This document shows, piece after piece, positions 1 to 8,993 of a stretch of DNA of 64,000 nucleotides (its first letter is position 1; each line of letters starts with the position of its first letter). Origin of the DNA: Rhodobiaceae bacterium (GTDB taxonomy: Bacteria > Pseudomonadota > Alphaproteobacteria > Parvibaculales > Parvibaculaceae); NCBI GenBank assembly GCA_021404525.1, contig JAAWWE010000002.1, positions 186,001 to 250,000 of the forward strand. The letters run 5' to 3'. The translations under genes and the position numbers were made by a program. A model generated the notes under the pieces. The model saw only the letters and a list, made by a program, of their open reading frames with translations. It ran no database searches and was not told the origin of the DNA.

Positions 1-13
1 TGACGTTTTGTCA
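1..13. promoter_or_regulatory. Putative palindromic operator, TGAC-N5-GTCA
   Basis: TGACGTTTTGTCA followed by GTTTAG lies about 48 bases before the first monooxygenase gene. Near-identical elements occur before the paralogous monooxygenase at 10481 and before the acyltransferase operon at 58140. The symmetry and size would suit a TetR-type regulator; that is inference. Confidence 0.4.
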
Positions 14-61
14 GTTTAGTATCGCCGCCAACACAAATAACCAAAAAGAGGAAACATCAGA

Positions 62-1564
62 ATGGCGGACACACAGACGCTGGCGAAACCGGCGGAGCAG
101 AAAACAGAGCATTTCGACGTCCTGATCGTTGGCGCAGGGATTTCTGGCGTGGGCGCGGCCTACCATTTGAAGGAACAGTGCCCTGACAAGAGTTTCGTTG
201 TTCTGGAAAGCCTGGAGAGCTTCGGCGGCACTTGGCATATGCACCGCTATCCCGGCATTCGTTCGGATAGCGATCTCTATACATTTGGGTACAGGTTCAA
301 GCCATGGACCGGTGCGCCGATCGCCAGTGCGGAAGAAATTCTGACTTACATGGGCGAGGTGATCGAGGAAAATAGCCTCAATGACCATATCCGTTATGGC
401 CACAAAATAACGTCGGCAAACTGGTCTTCAGAAGAGCAGCTTTACCGCCTGGAAGGCGTGCGATCAGACACGGGTGAGAAAGTCCATTTCACCGCCAATT
501 TCCTCTGGATGTGTCAAGGCTACTACCGTCATTCAGAAGGCTACACCCCAGACTGGGAAGGAATGGACGATTTCGAGGGAGAGATTGTTCACCCACAAAC
601 CTGGCCTGAAGACTTGGACTATAAGGGTAAGAATGTCCTCGTCATTGGCTCTGGCGCAACAGCAGCAACCCTCGTTCCGGCAATTGCGGGCGATTGCAAT
701 CACGTAACCTTGCTGCAGCGTTCACCCACCTATTTCATTCCTGGCCGGAACGAGAATGAGTTGGCAGATCAGCTGCGTGTCCTCGACATTGATGAAAGCT
801 GGATCCACGAGATCACGCGCAAAGCAATTCTGTATCAACAGGCTGATTTTACCAGACGGGCTTTCGAAGAACCTGAAGTGGTGAAAGAGGAACTGTTGGC
901 AGGTGTGCGGGAATATCTCGGACCTGATTTCGACATGGACACCCATTTCACACCCAAATACCTGCCGTGGCGTCAGCGGATCGCCTTTGTGCCCGACGGG
1001 GACATTTTCGAGGGCGTGAAATCAGGGAAGGCCTCGATCGTCACAGACGAGATCGACCGGTTCACGAAGAAAGGCATTCTGCTGAAATCTGGCAAAGAGC
1101 TGGAGGCAGACATCATCGTCACGGCGACGGGCTTCAATCTTTCCGTGTTGGGAGACATTGACTTCAGCATCGATGACAAGCCGCTCGATTTCGCCGACAC
1201 CGTCACCTATCGCGGCATGATGTTCACCGGTGTTCCCAATCTTGTTTGGGTCTTCGGCTATTTCCGCGCAAGCTGGACGCTGCGGGTGGACCTATTGGGC
1301 GACTTCGTGGCACGGCTCCTCAACCATATGAAGGCAAAGGGCGTCAAAAGCGTCACGCCAGCCTTGCGCGAAGAAGATGAGGATATGGAGTTGCTGCCTT
1401 GGATGGACCCGGAAAACTTCAATCCAGGATATCTTATGAGATCAATGCATCTGCTGCCAAAGCGGGGCAATAAGCCTGATTGGCAGCACACACAGGACTA
1501 TTGGGCGGAGAAAGACGAGCTGCCGAAGATTGATCTGGACGATCCAATCTTCGTTTACAAGTAA
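62..1564 (+). CDS. Baeyer-Villiger-type flavin monooxygenase (EthA-like)
   Basis: Predicted NADPH- and FAD-dependent monooxygenase that inserts oxygen into ketones or oxidises a heteroatom, in the cytoplasm. The 500-residue protein has a first dinucleotide motif GAGISG at residues 24-29, FGGTW at 54-58, the Baeyer-Villiger fingerprint F-x-G-x3-H-x3-W at 171-181 (FEGEIVHPQTW), and a second nucleotide motif GSGATA at 196-201. Length matches the EthA-type group of about 490-500 residues. The ATG at 62 is preceded by an AAGAGGAAA ribosome site. A strong terminator follows at 1622-1659, so it is probably a single-gene unit. A close paralogue lies at 8994-10481 on the other strand. The true substrate cannot be read from the sequence. 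Confidence 0.9.
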   Translation: MADTQTLAKPAEQKTEHFDVLIVGAGISGVGAAYHLKEQCPDKSFVVLESLESFGGTWHMHRYPGIRSDSDLYTFGYRFKPWTGAPIASAEEILTYMGEVIEENSLNDHIRYGHKITSANWSSEEQLYRLEGVRSDTGEKVHFTANFLWMCQGYYRHSEGYTPDWEGMDDFEGEIVHPQTWPEDLDYKGKNVLVIGSGATAATLVPAIAGDCNHVTLLQRSPTYFIPGRNENELADQLRVLDIDESWIHEITRKAILYQQADFTRRAFEEPEVVKEELLAGVREYLGPDFDMDTHFTPKYLPWRQRIAFVPDGDIFEGVKSGKASIVTDEIDRFTKKGILLKSGKELEADIIVTATGFNLSVLGDIDFSIDDKPLDFADTVTYRGMMFTGVPNLVWVFGYFRASWTLRVDLLGDFVARLLNHMKAKGVKSVTPALREEDEDMELLPWMDPENFNPGYLMRSMHLLPKRGNKPDWQHTQDYWAEKDELPKIDLDDPIFVYK

Positions 1565-1621
1565 GGCGGCCGGGTCGCCGTCTCACGAAAGACCTATATG
1601 AGTTTAGGGTCTATCCGGTTT

Positions 1622-1659
1622 ACCCTCCTCCGTGGATCGAATCGCGGGGGAGGGTTTTT
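1622..1659 (+). terminator. Rho-independent terminator or attenuator hairpin
   Basis: Arm 1622-1632 (ACCCTCCTCCG) pairs with 1645-1655 (CGGGGGAGGGT) over 11 pairs with one G-U. The loop is 12 bases and five T residues follow. It ends the monooxygenase transcript. It also sits directly in front of the next gene, and its 3' arm contains that gene's best ribosome-binding site. Confidence 0.75.
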
Positions 1660-1660
1660 C

Positions 1661-2023
1661 GTGGACGAGCAGAAAAACGGGGCGTCAAATAAGGACGCCC
1701 AGGGGAACATCTATCATCATGAGGGGGGCAACCTCCCAAGCCACGGCCACCATGATGAAGAAACGCTCAGAGAAGATGTGGTTCGGGCCTATTGGCGCGC
1801 CAACCTCCGGCTATTGGCTGGGCTTCTTGTGATCTGGTTTATTGTCTCATTTGGCTTCGCCATTCTATTCGTCGATGTGCTGAACGAAATTCCCCTCTTC
1901 GGATTTAAGCTCGGATTCTGGTGGGCGCAGCAAGGCGCTATTTATGTTTTTGTGGCGCTCATTTTTGTCTACGTCGTTCAGATGAAACGCATTGAGCGGC
2001 GCTTTGGCGTCGACGACGATTAG
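1661..2023 (+). CDS. DUF4212 small membrane subunit of a sodium:solute symporter
   Basis: Small membrane protein that in this family is encoded beside, and thought to work with, a sodium:solute symporter. It has a hydrophilic, His-rich N-terminus, then YWRANLR and two hydrophobic segments (roughly residues 50-75 and 85-110 from this start), ending in a charged RRFGVDDD tail. I chose GTG at 1661 because GGGGGAGGG lies 6 bases upstream. An ATG at 1598 in the same frame would add 21 residues that cover a terminator hairpin and look non-native. The stop lies 9 bases before the symporter ATG, so the two are one operon. Function as a symporter partner is inferred from gene neighbourhood; no enzymatic motif is present. 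Confidence 0.85.
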   Translation: MDEQKNGASNKDAQGNIYHHEGGNLPSHGHHDEETLREDVVRAYWRANLRLLAGLLVIWFIVSFGFAILFVDVLNEIPLFGFKLGFWWAQQGAIYVFVALIFVYVVQMKRIERRFGVDDD

Positions 2024-2032
2024 GAGGTGACC

Positions 2033-3805
2033 ATGAGTACAGCAATGTTGACCTATCTGTTCGTCGGCGTGTCTTTTGCGCTCTATATCGGCATCGCCAT
2101 TTGGTCGCGAGCCGGCTCCACCAAAGAGTTTTATGTCGCTGGCGGCGGGGTCCACCCGATTGCAAATGGCATGGCGACGGCAGCGGATTGGATGAGCGCT
2201 GCCTCCTTCATCTCCATGGCGGGTATCATCGCCTTTCTTGGATATGACGGGTCGGTCTACCTCCTGGGCTGGACCGGGGGCTACGTACTGCTCGCCCTTT
2301 TGCTCGCCCCCTACCTCCGGAAATTCGGGCAGTTCACGGTGCCGGACTTTATCGGGGAACGTTACTATTCCAAGGCTGCACGGATCGTCGCGGTCATCTG
2401 CCTGATCTTCATCTCCTTTACCTATGTCGCGGGACAGATGCGTGGCGTTGGTATTGTGTTTTCGCGTTTCCTTGAAATCGACATCACGATGGGCGTGATC
2501 GTCGGCATGGGGGTCGTCTTCGTTTATGCCGTGCTTGGTGGCATGAAGGGCATAACCTATACGCAGGTCGCCCAATATTGCGTGCTGATTTTCGCCTATA
2601 TGGTTCCGGCAATCTTCATCTCAATCCTGATCACCGGAAATCCGGTGCCGCAACTAGGGCTTGGAGCCACCGTGGCTGATGGGTCAGGGCTCTCAGTTCT
2701 CGCCAAGCTAGACAAAACACTTCTGGACCTCGGATTTAGTCCCTATACGGAAGGATCAAAGGCAACCATAGATGTGTTTGCCATCACCATGGCGCTCATG
2801 GTGGGAACAGCAGGTCTGCCCCATGTGATTGTGCGTTTCTTCACGGTGCCAAAGGTGTCTGATGCGCGGCTTTCAGCGGGCTATGCGCTCATCTTCATTG
2901 CGCTTCTCTATACCACGGCACCGGCAGTGGCTGCCTTCGCGCGGCTTAACTTCGTAGAGACCATCAACAATACGAGCTACGAAGAAGCACCTGGCTGGTT
3001 CAAAAACTGGGAGGAAATTGGCCTCATCGGTTGGGTCGACAAAAACGAAGACGGCGTCATTCAATATGCACCTGGTGCCGCCTTTTCTGGCGGCCCGACC
3101 TACAATGGAGAGAGCGGTGCGAATGGCGAGCGCCGTTTGACCAATGCGCCGACAGAAAACGCAAATGAAGTCTATGCGGACAGAGACATTTTTGTTCTGG
3201 CCAATCCGGAGATCGCCAGCCTGCCGGGCTGGGTGATTGCCCTTGTGGCCGCGGGCGGCCTAGCGGCAGCGCTCTCAACAGCCGCGGGTCTATTGTTGGT
3301 CGTATCGACCTCGATTTCGCATGACCTGTTGAAAAAGACTTTGATGCCAGAAATCACCGAGCGACAGGAACTGCTTTATGCCCGTATCGCCGCTGCAGTG
3401 GCGATTGGTGTTGCGGGCTACCTTGGGATCAACCCGCCGGGCTTTGTGGCACAGGTGGTGGCGTTTGCATTTGGTTTGGCAGCCGCATCTTTGTTCCCGG
3501 CGATCCTGCTTGGTATCTTTGTGAAGCGAATGAACAAAGAAGGAGTCATTGCTGGCATGCTGACTGGCCTCATCTTTACTTTCGCCTACATTGTTTTCTT
3601 CAAATTCGTGTCACCTGAGCTCAATAGCTCCGAAAACTGGCTCTTTGGTGTTTCGCCAGAGGGGATCGGAACGATCGGTATGGTATTGAATTTCTTGGTG
3701 GCTTTCGCGGTCAGCCGCGTGACAAGCGCGCCACCTGCCCACATTCAGGATCTCGTGGATGACATTCGGGTGCCGACCGGCGCTGGCGTCGCCCACAAGC
3801 ACTGA
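2033..3805 (+). CDS. Sodium:solute symporter (ActP/VC_2705-like)
   Basis: Inner-membrane SSS-family carrier predicted to move a small organic acid such as acetate with sodium. The protein of 590 residues has more than ten hydrophobic segments, an early SSS signature (STKEFYVAGGG and ATAADWMSAASF) and a hydrophilic insert around residues 300-390 before further helices. That insert, together with a DUF4212 partner immediately upstream, is typical of the VC_2705 subfamily rather than of ActP itself. ATG 2033 follows an AGGAGG site (2022-2027); a GTG at 2027 overlaps that site and is unlikely. Substrate is not certain. Confidence 0.9.
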   Translation: MSTAMLTYLFVGVSFALYIGIAIWSRAGSTKEFYVAGGGVHPIANGMATAADWMSAASFISMAGIIAFLGYDGSVYLLGWTGGYVLLALLLAPYLRKFGQFTVPDFIGERYYSKAARIVAVICLIFISFTYVAGQMRGVGIVFSRFLEIDITMGVIVGMGVVFVYAVLGGMKGITYTQVAQYCVLIFAYMVPAIFISILITGNPVPQLGLGATVADGSGLSVLAKLDKTLLDLGFSPYTEGSKATIDVFAITMALMVGTAGLPHVIVRFFTVPKVSDARLSAGYALIFIALLYTTAPAVAAFARLNFVETINNTSYEEAPGWFKNWEEIGLIGWVDKNEDGVIQYAPGAAFSGGPTYNGESGANGERRLTNAPTENANEVYADRDIFVLANPEIASLPGWVIALVAAGGLAAALSTAAGLLLVVSTSISHDLLKKTLMPEITERQELLYARIAAAVAIGVAGYLGINPPGFVAQVVAFAFGLAAASLFPAILLGIFVKRMNKEGVIAGMLTGLIFTFAYIVFFKFVSPELNSSENWLFGVSPEGIGTIGMVLNFLVAFAVSRVTSAPPAHIQDLVDDIRVPTGAGVAHKH

Positions 3806-3965
3806 CCCGCAGCTTTTGAACGTTGGTTAACGGGAGGGTGGTCGGCGCCGGGCCTTTGCCTGGCTCCGCGGCACTCTTTTGCCGATATAGGTCTGTTGCG
3901 GTCAGAATTTCCCTGCTATGAGAGGCCAATTGGCTGCATGAGCGGCATCGCACGAAGGAAGAAGA

Positions 3966-5000
3966 ATGGGCAAGTCGGCATTGATCACCGGCATTTCGGG
4001 ACAGGACGGGGCGTATCTTGCACGCCTTCTCGTGGATAAGGGCTACAAGGTCTATGGGGCACAGCGTCGGGGTGCCAGTCTGAATACCGCGCGTCTGGAA
4101 GAACTGGACGTTCTGGGCGATGTCGAAGTTGTCCCTTTTGAACTGTTGGAATACGCAAATATCTCAAGCGTCCTGAACCAGGTCGCGCCTGATGAGGTTT
4201 ACAATCTGGCGGCGCAGAGCTTTGTGGGCACTTCATTCGACCAGCCTCTCTATACCGGTGATGTTGATGGGATGGGTGTTCTGCGCATGCTCGAAGTTCT
4301 GCGGAGCATGGGAAGTAAAGCCCGCTTCTACCAGGCCTCAACGTCAGAGATGTTTGGCAAGGTCAAAGAAACCCCCCAGACTGAAGAGACGCCTTTCCAT
4401 CCAAGAAGCCCTTATGCCGTCGCCAAGCTCTACGCACATTGGATCGTGGTGAATTATCGCGAGAGCTACGACATGTTCGCGACGTCGGGCATCCTGTTCA
4501 ACCACGAGTCGCCCTTGCGCGGCGCGGAATTTGTGACCCGAAAGGTAACTCTCGCGCTAGCGCGTATCGTGCAGGGGGAGCAGGATGTGCTCAGTGTCGG
4601 CAATGTCGAGGCTGAACGCGACTGGGGATTTGCCGGGGACTATGTGGAAGGCATGTGGCGCATGCTCCAGCAGGACGAAGCGGACGACTACGTCCTGGCG
4701 ACAGGGCGGACAACGAAGGTCCGTGACTTTATCACCGCATCAGCGAAGGCGCTCGGTCTCGACCTTGAGTGGGACGGAGAGGGTGAACAAACGACAGCGA
4801 CGGACAAGAAGTCAGGCAAAGTGATTGTTCGAGTTGATCCGCAATTCTTCCGCCCTGCAGAGGTCGAGCTTCTCCTCGGGGATGCATCCAAGGCCAAAAA
4901 GAAGCTGGGTTGGGAACCGACGGTTCAACTCGAAGAGCTGACGGAAATGATGGTTCGTGCCGACTTTGATCGCATTAAATCAGGCTCGCTCAAATTCTGA
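3966..5000 (+). CDS. gmd: GDP-mannose 4,6-dehydratase
   Basis: Converts GDP-D-mannose to GDP-4-keto-6-deoxy-D-mannose, the first step to GDP-fucose, GDP-rhamnose or related deoxysugars for surface polysaccharide. The 344-residue extended SDR has GISGQDG at 9-15 for NADP, the STSE active-site stretch at 125-128, Tyr150 and Lys154 (SPYAVAK), and the Gmd-specific NHESPLRG segment. Length is typical. An AAGGAAG site precedes ATG 3966. No partner epimerase/reductase or glycosyltransferase lies nearby, so the later steps must be encoded elsewhere. It converges with the next gene, with a 21-base gap. Confidence 0.93.
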   Translation: MGKSALITGISGQDGAYLARLLVDKGYKVYGAQRRGASLNTARLEELDVLGDVEVVPFELLEYANISSVLNQVAPDEVYNLAAQSFVGTSFDQPLYTGDVDGMGVLRMLEVLRSMGSKARFYQASTSEMFGKVKETPQTEETPFHPRSPYAVAKLYAHWIVVNYRESYDMFATSGILFNHESPLRGAEFVTRKVTLALARIVQGEQDVLSVGNVEAERDWGFAGDYVEGMWRMLQQDEADDYVLATGRTTKVRDFITASAKALGLDLEWDGEGEQTTATDKKSGKVIVRVDPQFFRPAEVELLLGDASKAKKKLGWEPTVQLEELTEMMVRADFDRIKSGSLKF

Positions 5001-5021
5001 TGTGCAGGCTTTATTAGGCCG

Positions 5022-5870
5022 CTACTTCATCAACAGCGTGTGGCCAATCGCAAAGGCGTTTTTCAGGAAACTGGAAAGCGCCTTTTCTGTATCGTCTGTG
5101 CTCAGCACATCATCGCCGGTTGCAATCGCACCCACAAATCCTTGCGTATGCCAATGCCCGGGGTGAGGCGCGTTAGGTAGACCCGCAAGATCTAAGTGCG
5201 GCCATGGATTGACGTAGAAATAGGGTTGGGCGTAGGTCTCATCCCCCGGCGACATGCCGACGCCAATGCCCTTGGCGGTTTCCGGGTCGCCGGCTTCCAG
5301 GCTCACATATGTTGCAATGTCGAAATGATGCGGCCAACAGCGCACAGGGCTGGGGCCAGGGTTCTGCTCAGATTGGTCGGCTGCGAGTTCTCTGAACGCT
5401 CTGTCAGCCATATCGAACCAGTCAGCGAGCGGTTCAAGTCCTAGAGGAAGAGCATCAGGTATCTTTGAGACTTCCGAAACGTCAGCCGGCAACTCGTACG
5501 GAAGTGCCACAGCTGACGCAGGCTTCAGGGCAACGCTTTCAAGGGCGTCATCAAGCCAGGTCAGAGCCTCCGCCAAAGTGTGTCCGGTGAGCGGGTATGT
5601 GGATGTGCCGGTCGCGCTGTCGATAAGCATCAGATCAAATGGGACAAGCGACAGGCCGACGTAAACCTCACCATTGGCTCCGGGCAGTGCTTGGGACGCA
5701 AATCTTTGTGCCGCACTGTCCCAGCCTAAATTCGAATGGCTGTCATCGGGAGCTACGTCCAGGTTGGCCCGAGCTGCTTTGGTCAGGAGTTGCGAGGTCG
5801 CATGGGCGAGTGCCCGCGCTGGTCCGAGCTCCCCCGGTGAAACGGCTTTGATGTGTTGGTGTCCCGTCAT
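5022..5870 (-). CDS. Conserved hypothetical protein, DUF5996-like C-terminus
   Basis: I do not recognise a function. The soluble 282-residue protein has no signal peptide or membrane segment. Its second half contains CWPHHFDIAT and, further on, a run rich in Pro, Trp and His (YFYVNPWPHLD, PGHWHTQGFVGA), which recalls DUF5996 proteins. Clustered His residues could bind a metal, but that is a guess. ATG 5870 lies 3 bases after the stop of the Rieske-glutamate synthase gene, so the two are probably translated from one message and may be functionally linked. Confidence 0.75.
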   Translation of the reverse strand: MTGHQHIKAVSPGELGPARALAHATSQLLTKAARANLDVAPDDSHSNLGWDSAAQRFASQALPGANGEVYVGLSLVPFDLMLIDSATGTSTYPLTGHTLAEALTWLDDALESVALKPASAVALPYELPADVSEVSKIPDALPLGLEPLADWFDMADRAFRELAADQSEQNPGPSPVRCWPHHFDIATYVSLEAGDPETAKGIGVGMSPGDETYAQPYFYVNPWPHLDLAGLPNAPHPGHWHTQGFVGAIATGDDVLSTDDTEKALSSFLKNAFAIGHTLLMK

Positions 5871-5873
5871 GAT

Positions 5874-7487
5874 CTACCTAACGCCGCCATAGGCGACGCC
5901 TGCAAGGTCCGCCATTTCGTGCTTCCAGGTTGTTAGATCGTCTTGCGAAAAATGAGACAGATGCGAGTGCCCGCAAGCCCGTGCCATCACCTTCATCAAT
6001 TCAGTTGACGCATCAAAGAAATTTTTGAGCTGGCGCGCTGATTTCTCGATGACGAGGCGATTTACCAGGTGCGGCTTCTGTGTCGCAATGCCTACAGGGC
6101 AATTGTTTGTATGGCAGGCACGCATGGCGATGCATCCAATGGCTTGCATGGCGGCGTTGGACACAGCGATCGCGTCTGCACCCAGCGCCAGGGCTTTCAC
6201 AAAATCTGCTGGTTTGCGAAGTCCACCTGTGATCACGAGTGTCACATCCTTACGCCCAGCCTGATCAAGATGATGCCGGGCGCGTGCAAGGGCTGGGATG
6301 GTCGGGACGGAAATATTATCCCGGAAAATGATGGGGGCTGCACCGGTGCCGCCCCCGCGACCATCAAGGATGACATAGTCGACCCCAACCTCAAGCGCCG
6401 CATCGATGTCCTTTTCAATATGCTGTGCCGAAAGTTTGTAGCCGATTGGAATGCCGCCGGTACGCGAGCGCACCTCATCGGCAAACTCTTTGATTTGGGA
6501 GACCTCTGTCCAGTCTGGGAAACGCGGCGGTGAAATCGCAGACTCGCCTTCATTGAGACCGCGCACCTCCGCAATCTTGCCTTTCACCTTATTGCCGGGC
6601 AGATGGCCGCCTGTACCTGTTTTGGCACCTTGTCCGCCTTTGAAATGAAACGCTTGGACTTTGTTGAGTTTGTCCCAGTCAAAGCCGAAACGGGCCGACG
6701 CCAATTCATAAAAGTAACGTGAATTGGCCTGCTGTTCTTCAGGTAGCATGCCACCCTCGCCGGAACAGATCCCAGTCCCCGCAAGATCTGCACCCCGAGC
6801 GAGCGCCACCTTGGCGGGCTCAGAAAGAGCACCAAAACTCATGTCAGACACCATGAGAGGGATGTCGAGCGTCAGCGGCTTTTGGGCGTTCGGCCCGATG
6901 ACAACCTCTGTGCCAACTTCGTCGTCATCGAGCAATGGGGGCTTGTGAAGCTGTGCTGTAAGCAGCTGAATGTCATCCCAGTCGGGAAGCTCAACCCGGG
7001 GCACACCCATCGCATCGACAACGCCATGATGGCCGGTCTTTGATAGGCCGTCTTTTGCATATTGTTGAATGAGTCCGTTATACGGTTCTTCTTCAGTGCC
7101 GTGACTGGTGTCGGCATAGAGACCGAGATAGCTGTCCCGGTCGAATGGCTGCGGGTTTTTCTCCGCCCAGGCGAGGATCTCATCTTCGTCGACATAGACT
7201 TTGCCGCTCTTCACCCAAGAGGTGAATTTCTCAAGCGCTTCAGAATTGTTGTACTCAGACACGCCGGTGTCGAGCCGATAGTCCCAGTTGTGAACGCCGC
7301 AAATGAGATTGTCATTGTCATCGACAAACCCATCGGACATGAGCGCGCCACGATGGAGGCACCGCCCATAGAACACTGAAACTTCCTTGTCGAACCGAAC
7401 AATCACGAGATCGACTGTGCCGACCAATGCATAGTGGGGTTCCCGGTCTTTCAGGTCATTGAGTTTGGCGATTACTACTTTTTTCAT
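5874..7487 (-). CDS. Rieske-domain fused glutamate-synthase-family FMN oxidoreductase
   Basis: Two-part protein of 537 residues. Residues 1-105 form a Rieske [2Fe-2S] module with ligands Cys43/His45 (CLH) and Cys63/His66 (CGVH). Residues about 170-520 are a glutamate-synthase-type FMN barrel with MVSDMSFGALS, GGQGAKTGTGG and the cysteine set C452-x5-C458-x4-C463 used for the 3Fe-4S cluster. It has no amidotransferase domain, so it is not a complete glutamate synthase, and the real substrate is unknown. The Rieske part probably feeds electrons to the iron-sulfur/FMN centre. ATG 7487 follows an AGGAC site; the GTG one codon upstream is less likely. It is followed closely by the 5022-5870 gene. 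Confidence 0.85.
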   Translation of the reverse strand: MKKVVIAKLNDLKDREPHYALVGTVDLVIVRFDKEVSVFYGRCLHRGALMSDGFVDDNDNLICGVHNWDYRLDTGVSEYNNSEALEKFTSWVKSGKVYVDEDEILAWAEKNPQPFDRDSYLGLYADTSHGTEEEPYNGLIQQYAKDGLSKTGHHGVVDAMGVPRVELPDWDDIQLLTAQLHKPPLLDDDEVGTEVVIGPNAQKPLTLDIPLMVSDMSFGALSEPAKVALARGADLAGTGICSGEGGMLPEEQQANSRYFYELASARFGFDWDKLNKVQAFHFKGGQGAKTGTGGHLPGNKVKGKIAEVRGLNEGESAISPPRFPDWTEVSQIKEFADEVRSRTGGIPIGYKLSAQHIEKDIDAALEVGVDYVILDGRGGGTGAAPIIFRDNISVPTIPALARARHHLDQAGRKDVTLVITGGLRKPADFVKALALGADAIAVSNAAMQAIGCIAMRACHTNNCPVGIATQKPHLVNRLVIEKSARQLKNFFDASTELMKVMARACGHSHLSHFSQDDLTTWKHEMADLAGVAYGGVR

Positions 7488-7506
7488 CACAGGTCCTGTT
7501 GGTGAG

Positions 7507-8760
7507 TTAGGCGTCGTCGGTTATGAGCGGCTTTGCTGAATGCGAAATGGGTTCAGCCTCCGGGCATTTGCCCTTTGATCCAACATGCGCGCCGTACCAA
7601 CGCGCAGCCGGTAAGGCGGAGAGGCCGTGCAGAAAAGCGCTGATCCACACAGCGTTAATCGCGATGTAGAGAATTGGCTCTCCGATTTCCATGTCGATTT
7701 GTTGAACGATCAGAAGCGCGAAAAGAGCTGTGGCGAGGCCACGCGGGCCGAACCAGCCAAAGAAAAGCCGTGTGGTGGGCGAGGCATCAGTGCCGATGAG
7801 CGAGAGCCAGATGGCCAGAGGCCGTACGATAAACAGACTGATGAGAATAAGGGCGAGGGTTGACCAGGTAAGGTGGTGGATCGCTTCAGGCACAAGCGCA
7901 GCACCGAGAAGAAAGAAAGCAGCCCAGGTCAGAAGTTGACCTTCGCTTTCCGTAAATTCGTAAATGAATTTGCAGCGCCCTTTCACCACATTGCCAAAGC
8001 AGAGCCCGGCAACAAAGGCGGAGATGAAGCCATTCCCATCAACCAGGGTTGCGGCGAGGTAGGCTGCGCCCGCAAGAGCGATAGCACCGACGCCTTCATA
8101 TGTATCGGACGTGAAGTCGCGGGATTTAGACCAGATCAGGATCCGCCCTCCCAGATACCCCATGGCAATTCCGACAAGTGGACCAAGGATCAGCTGCTTG
8201 GCGCCAAAGAGAGCCCAATCAACACCGTTCTGATCCATGGCTTCTGCCGTCAGGCTCGCAAAGAGCAGAATAGCCGGCAAAGCAATGCCGTCATTCAATC
8301 CGCTTTCAACGGTGAGCGCACGGCGAGGGCGCTCAGGCACATCCGGATTGGTGACAACCGCTTGACCAAGCGCCGCATCGGTTGGGGCGAGAATGGCGGC
8401 AACGAGTACCAGTGCCACCAGCGGCCAACCCGGTAAAAACGGCGCCGCCGCGAGTGTGCCCAGTGCTATGGTGAGCGGCAGGCCGATGAGCAACATGCGC
8501 TGCGGCCAGACATGCCGTTCTTTCAACGCGTCCAAATCAATTTGAGAGGCATCGAGAAAGAGAAGAACAACTAGCGCAATTTCCGCAACCAGGTGAAGGG
8601 TCTCTTCCGCATCGCCATGCAGCATCATGCCGGATTGGGATAGGAGAAAGCCGAAGCTCAGAAAAACCATCGGCGCGGTGATGACGGTGGACGTCAACCG
8701 TTTGGCGATCATCGTGTAGGCCATCGTAAAAACGGCGGCGATCAAGAGCACTGATGCCAT
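7507..8760 (-). CDS. CPA1-family cation:proton antiporter (NhaP-like)
   Basis: Inner-membrane antiporter expected to exchange Na+ or K+ for protons. The 417-residue protein is almost entirely hydrophobic, with about 12 helices, and has the conserved ILAPTDAALGQAVV and VESGLNDGIALP stretches that hold the ion-binding Asp residues in the NhaP/CPA1 group. A GGGGGG ribosome site precedes ATG 8760. It lies 19 bases upstream of the Rieske-glutamate synthase gene on the same strand and probably shares its transcript, though no biochemical link is obvious. The C-terminus is a short hydrophilic tail without a TrkA domain, unlike the Kef protein at 16065. Confidence 0.88.
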   Translation of the reverse strand: MASVLLIAAVFTMAYTMIAKRLTSTVITAPMVFLSFGFLLSQSGMMLHGDAEETLHLVAEIALVVLLFLDASQIDLDALKERHVWPQRMLLIGLPLTIALGTLAAAPFLPGWPLVALVLVAAILAPTDAALGQAVVTNPDVPERPRRALTVESGLNDGIALPAILLFASLTAEAMDQNGVDWALFGAKQLILGPLVGIAMGYLGGRILIWSKSRDFTSDTYEGVGAIALAGAAYLAATLVDGNGFISAFVAGLCFGNVVKGRCKFIYEFTESEGQLLTWAAFFLLGAALVPEAIHHLTWSTLALILISLFIVRPLAIWLSLIGTDASPTTRLFFGWFGPRGLATALFALLIVQQIDMEIGEPILYIAINAVWISAFLHGLSALPAARWYGAHVGSKGKCPEAEPISHSAKPLITDDA

Positions 8761-8929
8761 ATTCCCCCCAGGAAGTCCGTGAGGCGGTGGCGCCCCACAA
8801 AACTAGAACCAACAGGCTACACGGATCGGGGGGCGTGTGTAATCACGTCAATGGGGGCCCTTGATCACATTTTCTCGCGATCTCGTGCAAACAGCAGCGT
8901 GGTGACTGATCCGTCGGCTGACGGCCAAC

Positions 8930-8959
8930 AAAAAAGGCTGCTCCCGAAGGAACAGCCTT
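8930..8959 (-). terminator. Rho-independent terminator of the 8994-10481 gene
   Basis: On the minus strand AAGGCTGTTCC, a TTCG tetraloop and GGAGCAGCCTT form an 11-pair stem with one U-G pair, followed by a T run. It lies 34 bases past the stop codon of the monooxygenase gene. The 233-base gap 8761-8993 also contains a short perfect hairpin, CCGTC-GGCT-GACGG, at 8911-8924. Confidence 0.85.
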
Positions 8960-8993
8960 ATCTGTCATCTTTTAGGAAGAGACCTGTTCGGAC

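Noticed and set aside
1598..1660. Upstream ATG start for the DUF4212 protein
   Set aside because: The extra 21 residues would be encoded across a terminator hairpin and do not resemble the family; GTG 1661 has a strong ribosome site.
1865..2575. 236-codon open frame on the minus strand
   Set aside because: It lies entirely opposite the DUF4212 and symporter genes, is rich in Asp, His and Arg as expected for antisense of membrane-protein codons, and matches no family I know.
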